A DNA stretch of 64,000 nucleotides from Paracandidimonas soli (GTDB lineage Bacteria > Pseudomonadota > Gammaproteobacteria > Burkholderiales > Burkholderiaceae_B): the NCBI RefSeq assembly GCF_004342005.1, contig NZ_SMBX01000008.1, positions 1 to 64,000 of the forward strand. Direction: 5' to 3'. Numbering within the stretch: position 1 is the first letter of the stretch; every line of letters starts with the position of its first letter. The translations under genes were made by a program, and so were the position numbers. Under the pieces are notes generated by a model that was not told the DNA's origin, ran no database searches, and was given only the letters and a program-made list of their open reading frames with translations. This document shows positions 42,853 to 51,544 of the stretch, in pieces.

Positions 42853-44262
42853 ATGAAGACATATTCACGATACGCATGGGTGCTGGCGGCCGCGCTGGCG
42901 TTGTCCGGCTGCACGGTTGGGCCCAGGTACGTTCAGCCCGGTACGCCGCCAATCGAGCTGGCAAGTCCGCAGGCGGCTCGGCTCGTGGCGGGCCAGGCCG
43001 GGACGATGCCAGCGGATTGGTGGACCTTCTTCGAGGATGAGGGCCTGACGCGCTGGATCGAAGCCGCACTGGCGTACAACCACGACATCCGCCGGGCGCA
43101 AGCCAATCTGCTGGCTGCGCGCGCCGTGCTCGACGAGCGCCGGCTGGACCGATTGCCCGGCGTCACCTCCGGCGTCGGCTACACGCGCGGTATCCGGCAG
43201 CAGCCGGATACCAATGGCCGATCCGCACGCACTTTGTCGGAATCCTGGCAGGCCGGCTTCGATGTGCAATGGGAGATTGACCTGTTCGGCCGGATGGATC
43301 GTCTCAGCCAGGCCGCGATGGCCCGCGCCGAAGCCGGCCAGGCGGATCTGGAGTTGGCTCGTTTGAGCATTGCGGCGGAAGTGGCGCGCACCTGGTTCGA
43401 AGCGCAGGGGTTGAGACGCCAACGGAAGGTCGCCGCGCAGGAAACCACGAACTGGCGCGAGACCGTCCGGCTGGCCGAGGCGAACGCGCGCGCCGGTGCG
43501 GGGCTTCCGGAGGATCTGGAGAACGCCCGCGCCAACCTGCAACGCAGCGAGTCCGCCATCCCGCCGCTGGCGGCGGCATTGCAACAGGCCCATTACCGCC
43601 TCGACGTGCTGGCTGGCCAACGTCCCGGCAAGGGGCTGGCCGAACCGGGCGAGCTGCCGGCTGAAGCGCTGGCGCTGCAATTGCCGCTGGGCGACGTGGA
43701 TCGCCTGATCCGCCACCGGCCGGATGTGGTGCGCGCCGAACGCCTGCTGGCGGCCAGTGTGGAGGATGTGGGCGCGGCCACCGCCGATTTGTACCCGCGC
43801 CTGAATCTGGGGGGCTTCCTCGGTTTCTTCGCGCTGCGTGGCGGCGACTTCGGCAATGCAGCCTCGCGCGCTTTTTCGTTAGCGCCTGTCCTGGACTGGC
43901 CGGCACTGCGCCTGGGCAACGCCCGTGCGCGATTGCGCGGCGCCGAGGCGCTGTCGCAAGGAGCGCGGGCCGTCTACGAGCAGAGTCTGCTGCGCGCCCA
44001 GGAGGACGTCGAGAATGCCGTCACCCGGCTGGTCGAGCATCAGCATCATCTGGCATCCCTGCTGCAGTCGGCCCGCCATGCGCAGGCCGCATTCGAGATC
44101 GCCGACAAGCGCTATCGCGCCGGCGCCGGGAGCTACCAGGCTGTGCTGGAGAACCAGCGCACACTGTTTCAGCTCAAACAGCAGATTGCGCAGTCGGAAA
44201 CGAATTCCTGGCTGCACGCCGTTGCCTTGTACAAGGCGCTGGGGTGGCGGGGGAAATCCTAG
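42853..44262 (+). CDS. opmD: Outer-membrane efflux lipoprotein, OpmD/NodT-like
   Basis: A 469-residue TolC-family channel. Signal peptide with lipobox (WVLAAALALSGCTVGPRYVQP), then two repeats of the coiled-coil tunnel and barrel; typical segments are WWTFFEDEGLTRWIEAALAYN, FDVQWEIDLFGRMDR and the second-repeat counterpart ENAVTRLVEHQHHL...FEIADKRYRAGAGSYQAVLE. Follows the pump by ten bases; closes the SoxR-controlled efflux operon. Confidence 0.94.
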   Translation: MKTYSRYAWVLAAALALSGCTVGPRYVQPGTPPIELASPQAARLVAGQAGTMPADWWTFFEDEGLTRWIEAALAYNHDIRRAQANLLAARAVLDERRLDRLPGVTSGVGYTRGIRQQPDTNGRSARTLSESWQAGFDVQWEIDLFGRMDRLSQAAMARAEAGQADLELARLSIAAEVARTWFEAQGLRRQRKVAAQETTNWRETVRLAEANARAGAGLPEDLENARANLQRSESAIPPLAAALQQAHYRLDVLAGQRPGKGLAEPGELPAEALALQLPLGDVDRLIRHRPDVVRAERLLAASVEDVGAATADLYPRLNLGGFLGFFALRGGDFGNAASRAFSLAPVLDWPALRLGNARARLRGAEALSQGARAVYEQSLLRAQEDVENAVTRLVEHQHHLASLLQSARHAQAAFEIADKRYRAGAGSYQAVLENQRTLFQLKQQIAQSETNSWLHAVALYKALGWRGKS

Positions 44263-44292
44263 AAAGCATCAAAGGGTTGGCGGAGCCTGGCC

Positions 44293-44329
44293 GGGAATGC
44301 CGCGCTCTATCAGCACGGCATCCTTTTTT
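44293..44329 (+). terminator. Terminator of the efflux operon
   Basis: GGAATGCCGCGC and GCACGGCATCC pair with one bulge and one mismatch and are followed by TTTTTT. It lies 30 bases after the outer-membrane gene stop and just before the convergent AhpD-like gene. Confidence 0.8.
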
Positions 44330-44340
44330 CGGGCTCAGGC

Positions 44341-44886
44341 TCATGCCGCGCGGTTCAGTTTCACCGGAGGGAAATCCACTGGCACGGCGAAGGCAATGTT
44401 GATGTAGTTAGTGAACAGGTTCAGGGCGACATGCGCAAGTATCTCGACAATCTCCTCGTCACTGAAGCCGGCGTCGCGCGCGGCCTGCACGTCGGCCTCG
44501 CCGACCTGTCCGCGCGCCTCGACCAGCTTCAGCGCGAAGCGCAGCGCGGCTGCGGTCTTCGCATCCGACGATTCTCCGGCCTGCGCGGCCGCAAGCTCCT
44601 CCGCCGTGGCGCCGGCCTTGCGGCCCAGCACGGTGTGCGCAGCCAGGCAGTACTCGCAGGAATTGCGATCGGCCACGGCTACGGCGATCTGCTCGCCGAG
44701 CTTGGCGCCGATGACACCTCCGCCCAGGGCGCCGAACGAGCCCCACATGCTCTTGAGGGCTGCAGTGGAGTTGGCGACGGCCTTGAACATGGCGGGCGTC
44801 GCACCGAAGGCGCCGTGGATCTGCGTCAGCAGGGCTTGACGTTCGCCGGTGGCGTTGGCGATTTCAATAAGGGGAACGCGGGACAT
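44341..44886 (-). CDS. AhpD-like carboxymuconolactone decarboxylase family protein
   Basis: A 181-residue protein with the alkylhydroperoxidase active site SCEYCLAAHTVLG (CxxC plus His) after VAVADRN, and the all-helical AhpD/CMD fold. Such proteins act as peroxidase or thiol-disulfide reductants. Start 44886 has CAAGGAG upstream. It is divergent from an AraC-family regulator, 96 bases away, which probably controls it, and convergent with the SoxR-regulated efflux operon, fitting an oxidative-stress neighbourhood. Confidence 0.88.
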   Translation of the reverse strand: MSRVPLIEIANATGERQALLTQIHGAFGATPAMFKAVANSTAALKSMWGSFGALGGGVIGAKLGEQIAVAVADRNSCEYCLAAHTVLGRKAGATAEELAAAQAGESSDAKTAAALRFALKLVEARGQVGEADVQAARDAGFSDEEIVEILAHVALNLFTNYINIAFAVPVDFPPVKLNRAA

Positions 44887-44982
44887 GATGAATCTCCTTG
44901 AAGTTGGTGAATACTGCGTGCATAGGCTGCGCACAGGGGAAATAGTAGGTAGAATTGCTGGACTTATGGCGATGATTAATCC

Positions 44983-45906
44983 ATGAAAGTTATCCAGAAA
45001 TCCAAGATTCCGTCTGCTTATTCTTCACCGCCGATAGATCGGCTATCTGCGGTGCTGGACCGCTTTCGCGTTCGGGCCGCGCTGTTCCATACAGGGTCGA
45101 TGTGCGGACATCACGCCTTCGAGGCGGTGCCGGGCCGCGCGTTCATGCACGTGCTGCGCCGGGGCGAGATGGAAGTGCGCCATTCGCCCGGCGAGACAGC
45201 CACGCCGAGACTGCGCCTGGCCGAGCCCACATTGCTCCTGTATCCCAGGCCGCTGCATCATGTCTTCGTGAATCCGCCGCATGACGGATCGGACTTCACA
45301 TGCGCGACGCTTGATTTCGATGGGGGCGAACGCAATCCGATCGTGCGATCCTTGCCCTCGGTCGTTTGCGTATCGCTGGATGCGATAGACGGGCTGCGCC
45401 CCGCGCTGGATCTGCTGTTCGCGGAAGCCGACCACGTGCGCTGCGGGTCGCGCCTGCTCGCCAGCCGGCTGTTCGAGGTAGTGCTGATTCAACTGCTGCG
45501 CTGGATCGTCGATCATCCGGCGGAGGCCGGCGTGGGCAGCGGCTTGATCATGGGCCTGTCCGATCCGCGACTGGCCAAGTCGCTGGTCGCGCTGCATCAT
45601 GCCCCGCACGAGGACTGGCCGCTGGAGCGAATGGCGTCGGTCGCCGGCATGTCGCGCAGCGCTTTCGCCGCGGCATTCAGGACGGCCACGGGCACTACGC
45701 CGGCATCCTATCTGACCGACTGGCGGCTGACCCTGGCGGCGTCGATGATACGGGCGGGAGCGCCCGTGAAGTTGGCCGCTGCGGAGCTCGGATTCTCCGG
45801 TGCGGCATCCCTGTCCAAGGCGTTCCGGCAGCGCATGGGGGTATCTCCGCGCGAATGGATGGCGGGACCGGGCGCAGGAACACTGAAGACAGGAGAGGGC
45901 GCATGA
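44983..45906 (+). CDS. AraC-family transcriptional regulator with cupin_6 domain
   Basis: A 307-residue regulator. The N-terminal cupin ([36 protein letters not shown]) is of the AraC-binding cupin_6 type. The C-terminal double HTH contains [38 protein letters not shown] and [31 protein letters not shown]. Commonly such regulators sit divergent to the single gene they control, here the AhpD-like gene. The stop overlaps the following transporter by ATGA. Confidence 0.93.
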   Translation: MKVIQKSKIPSAYSSPPIDRLSAVLDRFRVRAALFHTGSMCGHHAFEAVPGRAFMHVLRRGEMEVRHSPGETATPRLRLAEPTLLLYPRPLHHVFVNPPHDGSDFTCATLDFDGGERNPIVRSLPSVVCVSLDAIDGLRPALDLLFAEADHVRCGSRLLASRLFEVVLIQLLRWIVDHPAEAGVGSGLIMGLSDPRLAKSLVALHHAPHEDWPLERMASVAGMSRSAFAAAFRTATGTTPASYLTDWRLTLAASMIRAGAPVKLAAAELGFSGAASLSKAFRQRMGVSPREWMAGPGAGTLKTGEGA

Positions 45907-46814
45907 CCCAGAACAGAACCTCGCTGGCGCGCTATGCCTGGCTGTCCATCGGCGGAGCGCTGTTTACCATCGGCTTGAAAACCGCAGCCTGGCACCTGAC
46001 CGGATCCGTCGGCCTGTTGTCCGACGCCCTGGAGTCGGTCGTCAATCTGGTCGCCGCCGTGCTGGCATTGATCATGCTGGTAATTGCCGCTCGTCCCGCC
46101 GATGCGGGGCATCCGTTCGGGCACGAGAAGGCTGAATACTTCGCCAGCGGCGCCGAAGGCGTGCTGATCCTGATCGCCGCCGCGCTGATCATTGTGTCTG
46201 CCGTCGAACGGTTGCTTCATCTCCAGCCTCTGGAGCAGACCGGATTGGGGATCGGCCTTTCGGTGCTGGCCTCGCTCGTCAATTACGGTATTGCCCGGGT
46301 GCTGGCGCAGGCTGGGAAACGCTATGAATCGGTGACGCTGGAGGCGGATGCGCAGCATCTCATGACGGACGTTTGGACTACCGCCGGGGTGCTGGCGGGC
46401 GTGGTGGCGGTGACACTGACGGGCTGGCTGTGGCTGGATCCGCTCATTGCCCTGTGCGTGGGTTTGCATATCGTCAGGACCGGCTGGCGACTTCTGGGCG
46501 GTTCGGTTGCCGGTCTGATGGATACGGCGCTGCCCGAGCAAGAGCAGGCGCTCATCAGGCAGGTGCTGGAGGGCTATCGTCATGAAGGCGTGCAGTATCA
46601 CGCGCTGCGTACGCGCCGCGCGGCTTCCAGGCGGTTCGTGTCCGTTCATATCCTGGTGCCTGGCGCCTGGAGCGTGCAGCGGGGGCATGATGTGCTGGAG
46701 CGGATCGAGGCGGACATGCGAGCTCAGTTGGGAGGCATGACCGTCGTGACGCATCTGGAGCCGGTAGAGGACCCAGTGGCGTGGGACGATCCTGGACTGA
46801 AGGACATCTCCTGA
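45903..46814 (+). CDS. Cation diffusion facilitator (CDF) family metal exporter
   Basis: A 303-residue inner-membrane H+-coupled exporter of divalent metals. Six helices; metal-site residues in [15 protein letters not shown] (TM2) and [16 protein letters not shown] (TM5, HxxxD), plus the [15 protein letters not shown] signature between TM2 and TM3. The C-terminal cytoplasmic domain ends [11 protein letters not shown]. Metal (Zn, Fe, Co) not determined. Start 45903 overlaps the AraC stop, so the two are cotranscribed. Confidence 0.93.
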   Translation: MTQNRTSLARYAWLSIGGALFTIGLKTAAWHLTGSVGLLSDALESVVNLVAAVLALIMLVIAARPADAGHPFGHEKAEYFASGAEGVLILIAAALIIVSAVERLLHLQPLEQTGLGIGLSVLASLVNYGIARVLAQAGKRYESVTLEADAQHLMTDVWTTAGVLAGVVAVTLTGWLWLDPLIALCVGLHIVRTGWRLLGGSVAGLMDTALPEQEQALIRQVLEGYRHEGVQYHALRTRRAASRRFVSVHILVPGAWSVQRGHDVLERIEADMRAQLGGMTVVTHLEPVEDPVAWDDPGLKDIS

Positions 46815-46825
46815 TGTGCAGGCAT

Positions 46826-46854
46826 AAAAAAAGCACCTGTAAGGACAGGTGCTT
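46826..46854 (-). terminator. Perfect terminator hairpin with T-run on the minus strand
   Basis: AAGCACCTGT/ACAGGTGCTT, ten base pairs around AAGG; on the minus strand it is followed by a T-run (46832-46826). It can end minus-strand transcription from the BON gene and probably also the plus-strand CDF transcript. Confidence 0.8.
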
Positions 46855-46872
46855 CAAAGGCTCGCTGGTGTT

Positions 46873-46917
46873 TGACCACGCGCCCAAGCGCAGGCCTCGT
46901 CGTTCACGACGAGGTCA
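46873..46917 (+). repeat. Dispersed hairpin repeat, copy 5
   Basis: TGACCACGCGCCCAAGCGCA, then GGCC and the perfect hairpin CCTCGTCG-TTCA-CGACGAGG (46895-46914). Intergenic, between convergent CDF and BON genes. A further hairpin CTCCCG...CGGGAG follows at about 46971-46990. The rest of 46815-47055 contains no gene I can support. Confidence 0.75.
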
Positions 46918-47055
46918 AGCGAGGCAGTGTTCATATGGCGCCGCAGGCGCCCCTGTATAGTGGCGAGGAAGCTCCCGACTTCAGGCGGGAGTGACTCACT
47001 GCAAGTTCCGCCGCCAGCGCCGGGCCGCGCGACCGGCGGGACGTACGGTACAGGC

Positions 47056-47394
47056 TTAGTTGATCGGCTCGACCGTTATCTTGTTGTGGACATCCTTGAC
47101 GCCTTCGACGCCGCGAGCGGTTTCTTCGGCTAGCTGGGCTTCTTCCTGGGTGAGGACCTTGCCCGACAAGGTTGTCACGCCATTCGTGGTTTCAACCGAG
47201 ATGTCCAGGACGTTCAGTTCTTCCTGCGCGACGAATGCGGCCTTGATCTTGGTGGTCAGCGCGGTATCGGATGCGTATTCGCCGATGGAATCGCCAACGG
47301 ACTTCTCGGAGGTCTGGTCGGCTGCGAAAGCCGCGGGGGCCAGTATGATGCCGGCGCCCAGAGCGGTAGCGGTGATCAGCTTGCGAATATCCAT
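47056..47394 (-). CDS. OsmY-like periplasmic BON-domain protein
   Basis: A 112-residue exported protein. Signal peptide MDIRKLITATALGAGIILAP..AFA, then one BON domain (DSIGEYASDTALTTKIKAAFVAQEELN..SVETTNGVTTLSGKVLTQEEAQLAEETARGVEGVKDVHNKI). Single-BON proteins of this type associate with the outer membrane or periplasm and are induced by osmotic and stationary-phase stress. A GGAGACC site precedes 47394. Forms a stress cluster with DUF1328 and CsbD genes on the same strand. Confidence 0.9.
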   Translation of the reverse strand: MDIRKLITATALGAGIILAPAAFAADQTSEKSVGDSIGEYASDTALTTKIKAAFVAQEELNVLDISVETTNGVTTLSGKVLTQEEAQLAEETARGVEGVKDVHNKITVEPIN

Positions 47395-47486
47395 TATCGG
47401 TCTCCTTGAAAATGGTTGATGGGGAGTCTCTTTAATGGCGCGCCAAAGGGAAGTCTTGCCGCAGCGGCGGCGTCTGCGCACGCTCC

Positions 47487-47651
47487 TTATTTCTTCCTCA
47501 ATGCACCGCCCAGGATGGAGAGCAGGGCGAGAATCAGGAATACGAAGAACAGTATCTTGGCGATGCCTGCCGCTCCGGCGGCAATTCCGCCAAAGCCCAG
47601 TACCGCGGCAATGATTGCGATCACGAAGAAAACGGCTGCGTAGTAAAGCAT
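47487..47651 (-). CDS. DUF1328 (YtjA-like) small membrane protein
   Basis: A 54-residue hydrophobic protein: [20 protein letters not shown], then a glycine/alanine turn and a second helix ([17 protein letters not shown]) ending ALRKK. This two-helix [14 protein letters not shown] pattern is diagnostic for DUF1328/YtjA proteins, often found beside CsbD and BON genes in stress clusters. A GAGGAGAAG Shine-Dalgarno precedes the ATG at 47651. Function unknown. Confidence 0.9.
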   Translation of the reverse strand: MLYYAAVFFVIAIIAAVLGFGGIAAGAAGIAKILFFVFLILALLSILGGALRKK

Positions 47652-47702
47652 GGGACTTCTCCTCTTTTTGACAGTATTCCGGTTCGTGCCTCTGCAAGAA
47701 AA

Positions 47703-47903
47703 TCAGGAGTTGCGATCAAAAAAATCGCGAACTTCTTTTTCAGCCTGTTCCTTCGTCTTGCCGTAACGCTCCTGTATCAGGCCGGCAAGGCGCTGGGCGT
47801 TGCCTTCGGTCCGGGTGAGCTCGTCGTCCGTTAATTCTCCCCAGGCGGCCTTGGCCTTGCCTGTCAACTGTTTCCATTTTCCAGCAATGATGTCGTTGTT
47901 CAT
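47703..47903 (-). CDS. CsbD-family stress-response protein
   Basis: A 66-residue hydrophilic, probably partly disordered protein with the family pattern MNNDIIAGKWKQLTGKAKAAW and GELTDDELTRTEGNAQRLAG, ending QAEKEVRDFFDR. CsbD-like proteins are abundant general-stress proteins whose role is not known. It is the first gene of the CsbD - DUF1328 - BON run; the AT-rich region upstream (from 47904) should contain its promoter. GGGAGAT precedes the start. Confidence 0.92.
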   Translation of the reverse strand: MNNDIIAGKWKQLTGKAKAAWGELTDDELTRTEGNAQRLAGLIQERYGKTKEQAEKEVRDFFDRNS

Positions 47904-48414
47904 TAATATCTCCCGGAAAGTGCGAAATATTATTTATGGACTTTAAATAACTAAAGTAATCCAAATAATCCTTGTGATTCGCGGTTTCTGAATTGCCGAT
48001 CAGCTTGATTTAACTTTATGCTTGTTTTTAAAATCTATCAAAATCAATGAGTTATTGTTTGTAACTCGGCGGTTTGCCAGTATTGAAGCCATTCGGCGAG
48101 TCTGGCGTGGGGGAGATGGTCAAAGTCAATTCCGTCGGGAATTCATATTTGGCAATATTTGTTCCATCTTTAAATATGAAATTGCATGGATATGCCGGAA
48201 TGATTGATTGTGAATGCTGTGCTTATATTGTTTCTCCCGTAACTCGATATTGAATATTCTTGCGTACAGGCGCTGAGGCAAGGGGCCGGGTCTTTCTGGC
48301 TTACCTGTTCAGTGAAAACCCGATGTTTTCGATGATGCCGGCACAGGCGCGTTGCTATCGCCTCATGGAGCTTCTATAGTGGGTGGCTGAGTCACTCTTT
48401 GTCCGCAGCCTATC
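47904..48414. other. AT-rich intergenic region without a supported gene
   Basis: About 510 bases, clearly AT-richer than the flanking DNA, between the CsbD gene and the divergent aminotransferase gene. It holds the promoters of both. A 61-codon frame at 48022-48207 has no recognisable domain, no good ribosome site and AT-rich composition, and is not called. The low GC suggests a silencer-protein target or recently acquired DNA. Confidence 0.6.
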
Positions 48415-49656
48415 ATGCAAGAGCCTTCCAGAATGCATGCCGTAGATCCAGGATCAGGCAAAGCTCCCGCCGCGCAGACCGAAGCGCTGGCCGGCGCGCG
48501 AAAGCAATTTCCAGTGCTCGAACGGCTGACGTTTTTGAGCATCTGCGAGAAAAGCATCGTGCCGGACTGCGGCCGCGCCGCTGTCGAGCATTATCTGGAT
48601 CTCATGCAGTCCGCGGGCGCAAGCCGCAGTGAGCATGAGATTCGTGTCGAAACAGCGAAACAGAAATTCGCTCGCCTGATCAATGCACACCAGGACGAGA
48701 TTGCGTTCACACGCAATGTGTCCGATGGCATCAATGGCATTGCCTGCGCAATCGATTGGCAGCCGGGCGACAATGTGGTGCTGACGGCCGAACTCGAGCA
48801 TCCGAATAATCTGTACCCATGGCGTCACCTAGAGCGCCTGGGCGTGGAATTGAGGCGAGTACCGCCGCGCGATGGCGTCATCGATGCTCCCGCCATGGTG
48901 TCGGCCATCGATGACCGGACCCGGGTTGTCACGGCAGCAACCGTTACCTTTGCGCCGGGCTTGCGCACGGATCTGCGGACGATAGGGGAGGCCGCTCGCG
49001 AACGCGGTGTGCTTTTCGTTGTCGATGCGGTGCAGTCTGCCGGCATCCTGCACCTGGATGTCGAGAGGGATTTGTTCGATTGCCTGGCGACGTCCACGAG
49101 CAAGGGCCTGCTTGGGCTTTATGGAGCGGGCTTTTTGTACTGCCGGCGAGAGGTGGCCCAGCGCTTGACGCCAGCCTATTTGTCGCGCTCGGGGATAGAT
49201 GCCGGCCCTGGCCAGCATTCGGAGGGCGGCAATGAAGCGTATAGGCTGGCGCCGGGCGCCCGGCGATTCGAGGTGGGCAGTTATCCCCTGGCGGAAGCCT
49301 ACGCTGTCGATGCGTCTCTGGACTTGATCCTGGGCATAGGGCAGGACGTGATCGAGGCGCATGTGCTGCGGCTTGCGTCCCGGTTTGCCGAGGGCTTGCG
49401 CGAGCGCGGCTTGCCCGTGTATGGCGCCTCGGATCCTGCGCATGCATCGCATATTGTGACGCTCGGGGCATTGGGCTCGGGCGGGCACGATTTTTCGCAC
49501 GATGCCCGTATCAACGAACTGGCTTCCTGGCTGCAGGACCGGCAGGTGGGATTCACGATCCGTCGCGGCCAGTTGCGTTTCGCCTTTCACCTCTACAACA
49601 ACGAGTCCGACGTGGACCGGGTAATGGCGCTGATCGACGCCTTCCCGGGGGCATGA
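48415..49656 (+). CDS. Class V PLP-dependent aminotransferase (cysteine-desulfurase-like fold)
   Basis: A 413-residue fold-type I enzyme. The PLP lysine is in CLATSTSKGLLGLYGAGFLY (near residue 228), the cofactor aspartate in VLFVVDAVQSAG, and VVLTAELEHPNNLYPWRHL and AFTRNVSDGINGIA are further class V features. No conserved cysteine loop of IscS/SufS is apparent, so an amino-acid or amine transaminase, lyase or epimerase is more likely than a desulfurase. Start 48415, or 48433 (MHAVDPGSG). It lies 73 bases upstream of the GntR gene of the amino-acid transporter operon, on the same strand. Confidence 0.85.
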   Translation: MQEPSRMHAVDPGSGKAPAAQTEALAGARKQFPVLERLTFLSICEKSIVPDCGRAAVEHYLDLMQSAGASRSEHEIRVETAKQKFARLINAHQDEIAFTRNVSDGINGIACAIDWQPGDNVVLTAELEHPNNLYPWRHLERLGVELRRVPPRDGVIDAPAMVSAIDDRTRVVTAATVTFAPGLRTDLRTIGEAARERGVLFVVDAVQSAGILHLDVERDLFDCLATSTSKGLLGLYGAGFLYCRREVAQRLTPAYLSRSGIDAGPGQHSEGGNEAYRLAPGARRFEVGSYPLAEAYAVDASLDLILGIGQDVIEAHVLRLASRFAEGLRERGLPVYGASDPAHASHIVTLGALGSGGHDFSHDARINELASWLQDRQVGFTIRRGQLRFAFHLYNNESDVDRVMALIDAFPGA

Positions 49657-49729
49657 TCACATAATCGTTCCGCCGATTTAGGGAAAACGCCCGGTTGACG
49701 GGCTTGGCCGCGGCTGCTGGAATACCAGT

Positions 49730-50431
49730 ATGCCAACCAATATCAATCTGTTGCGCGACCAGGCCTACAAGCTCTTGCTGGACATGGTCATCAGCGGGGA
49801 GCTGCATTCCGAAGATCCCCTGTCCGAGCGCAAGCTGGCGGAACGCCTTTCCATGGGCCGCACGCCGGTGCGGGAGGCCTTGCGCGCGCTGGTGCGCGAT
49901 GGCGTGATGGAAAGCCAGGTTGGCCGCGGCACGTTCGTGCGCCGCCTGACGCCCGAGGATGTGCGTGCGGTGTATCAGACGCGCCAGGCCCTGGAAGGCA
50001 TGGCCGCTTTTCTTGCGGCGAAGAATGGCCCGACCAAGGCGCTTGCGGGATTGGGCATGCAAATGAAATACATGCGCGAGCACTCCGGCGATTATTCCCG
50101 GTCGCAGATCGACGAGATCGGCGCCGAGTTTCACAGGGAGCTTTTCATGGCGGCCGACAACCCCGTGCTGCTGGAAGTATTCGAGCCGTTGCGCCTGCGT
50201 TTCCAGATCGCTTTTGGCCTGCCGCGGCATAACAGCACCGATCAGTTGCGGGACACTCTCAAAGAGCATCTGGCCATCCTGGAGGCCGTGGAGAGAGGGG
50301 ACGGCCCCGACGCCCAGGCAGCCATGTGGGAGCACCTGGAGCACGGTCTTCAGGTGCGCCTGCGCAATTTCGAACAGATGGATGACAGCCAATCCGCTTC
50401 GCCGGAGCCCGCTATTCAGCAAAGTCTCTGA
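49730..50431 (+). CDS. GntR-family (FCD) transcriptional regulator
   Basis: A 233-residue regulator. Winged helix at about residues 8-75 (QAYKLLLDMVISGELHSEDPLSERKLAERLSMGRTPVREALRALVRDGVMES), FCD domain afterwards with DEIGAEFHRELFMAADNPVLL, LKEHLAILEAVERGD and MWEHLEHGL carrying the metal-site residues. Immediately upstream of the Aap-type transporter operon, with 69 bases before the binding-protein gene, so it probably senses the imported amino acid or its breakdown acid. Confidence 0.92.
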   Translation: MPTNINLLRDQAYKLLLDMVISGELHSEDPLSERKLAERLSMGRTPVREALRALVRDGVMESQVGRGTFVRRLTPEDVRAVYQTRQALEGMAAFLAAKNGPTKALAGLGMQMKYMREHSGDYSRSQIDEIGAEFHRELFMAADNPVLLEVFEPLRLRFQIAFGLPRHNSTDQLRDTLKEHLAILEAVERGDGPDAQAAMWEHLEHGLQVRLRNFEQMDDSQSASPEPAIQQSL

Positions 50432-50500
50432 CGGTTTCCAGGCAAGCTGTGCAGTACGAGTGATTCAGCAGTACCTACTATTTCTATCAGGAGAGTACGA

Positions 50501-51526
50501 ATGAACATCAAGGCAATCTGCAGGTTTACCTCCTCCCTAGCCGGTTTGCTGATCGCTGCCAATGCGCACGCCGGCCCGACGCTGGACGCAGTGAAAGCGC
50601 GCGGCGAACTGATCTGCGCGGTCAACGGCAGCCGGCCTGGCTTGTCCGCGGTCGACAGCAAAGGCGTATGGTCTGGGCTGGACGTGGACTCCTGCCGCGC
50701 AGTGGCGGCTGCAGTGCTCGGAGACGCCAGCAAAGTCCGCTACGTCAAGACCACCACGCAGACTCGCTTGACTGTCCTGCAGACCGGCGACGTGGATATG
50801 ACGGCTGCCAATACCACATGGACCATGAGCCGGGATGTGACGACCGGACTGGACTTCACGCCGACCACCTTCTACGACGGCCAGGGCTTCATGGTCAACA
50901 AAAGTCTCGGCGTGAACTCGGTGCAGGAACTGGATGGCGCAACGGTTTGCGTGCGGCCCGGCTCCACCTCCGAGGAAGTGGCGACGGATATCGCGCGGAA
51001 ATTCAACCTGAACTTCAAGATGATCGTCATCGCCGACCAGAAGGAAATGAATACGGCCTTCTTTGGCGGGCGCTGCGATGTGGCGGTCCAGTCCACCGCG
51101 GGTCTGGCGGCCAATCGTGCCGCGGCGGCCAGCAATCCCGACGAGTGGGTGATCCTGCCCGGTGTGTTCGGCAAGGATCCTGAAGGTCCCATTGTCAGGC
51201 AGGGGGATCCGGAATGGAAGGACATCGTTTCCTGGGCGACTTACGCAATGTTCGAAGCGGAAGAACTGGACGTGAACTCTAGGAACGTGGATGAAAAGCG
51301 CAAGGAATCGGACTCCAACATACAGCGCCTGCTGGGCGTCAAGGGAGGGCTGGGATCCAAGCTGGGCCTGGACGACGAGTGGGCTTATCGCATCATCAAG
51401 CAGGTAGGCAATTATGCCGAAAGTTTCGACCGCAACCTGGGCAAGGATTCTTCCTTCAAGCTGGAGCGCGGCTTGAATGCGCTATGGAAGGATGGCGGCC
51501 TGCTTTACTCGCCTCCCTTCAATTAA
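50501..51526 (+). CDS. Amino-acid ABC transporter binding protein, AapJ/BztA type
   Basis: A 341-residue periplasmic binding protein. Signal peptide MNIKAICRFTSSLAGLLIAANAHA, then TLDAVKARGELICAVNGSRPGLSAVD, WSGLDVDSCRAVAAAVLGDASKV, AANTTWTMSRDVTTGLDFTPT and YDGQGFMVNKSLGVNSVQEL, which follow AapJ closely. The Aap/Bzt systems are general L-amino-acid importers (Glu, Asp, Gln and others). Sequence divergence here and the attached catabolic genes suggest a narrower, perhaps hydroxyamino-acid, ligand. RBS AGGAGAG precedes the start. Confidence 0.93.
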   Translation: MNIKAICRFTSSLAGLLIAANAHAGPTLDAVKARGELICAVNGSRPGLSAVDSKGVWSGLDVDSCRAVAAAVLGDASKVRYVKTTTQTRLTVLQTGDVDMTAANTTWTMSRDVTTGLDFTPTTFYDGQGFMVNKSLGVNSVQELDGATVCVRPGSTSEEVATDIARKFNLNFKMIVIADQKEMNTAFFGGRCDVAVQSTAGLAANRAAAASNPDEWVILPGVFGKDPEGPIVRQGDPEWKDIVSWATYAMFEAEELDVNSRNVDEKRKESDSNIQRLLGVKGGLGSKLGLDDEWAYRIIKQVGNYAESFDRNLGKDSSFKLERGLNALWKDGGLLYSPPFN

Positions 51527-51544
51527 GCCTGGGGCGGGGCCGGT

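Noticed and set aside
48022-48207. Possible 61-residue protein in the AT-rich spacer
   Set aside because: No clear ribosome site, no recognisable domain, and AT-rich DNA gives chance frames; recorded as non-coding.
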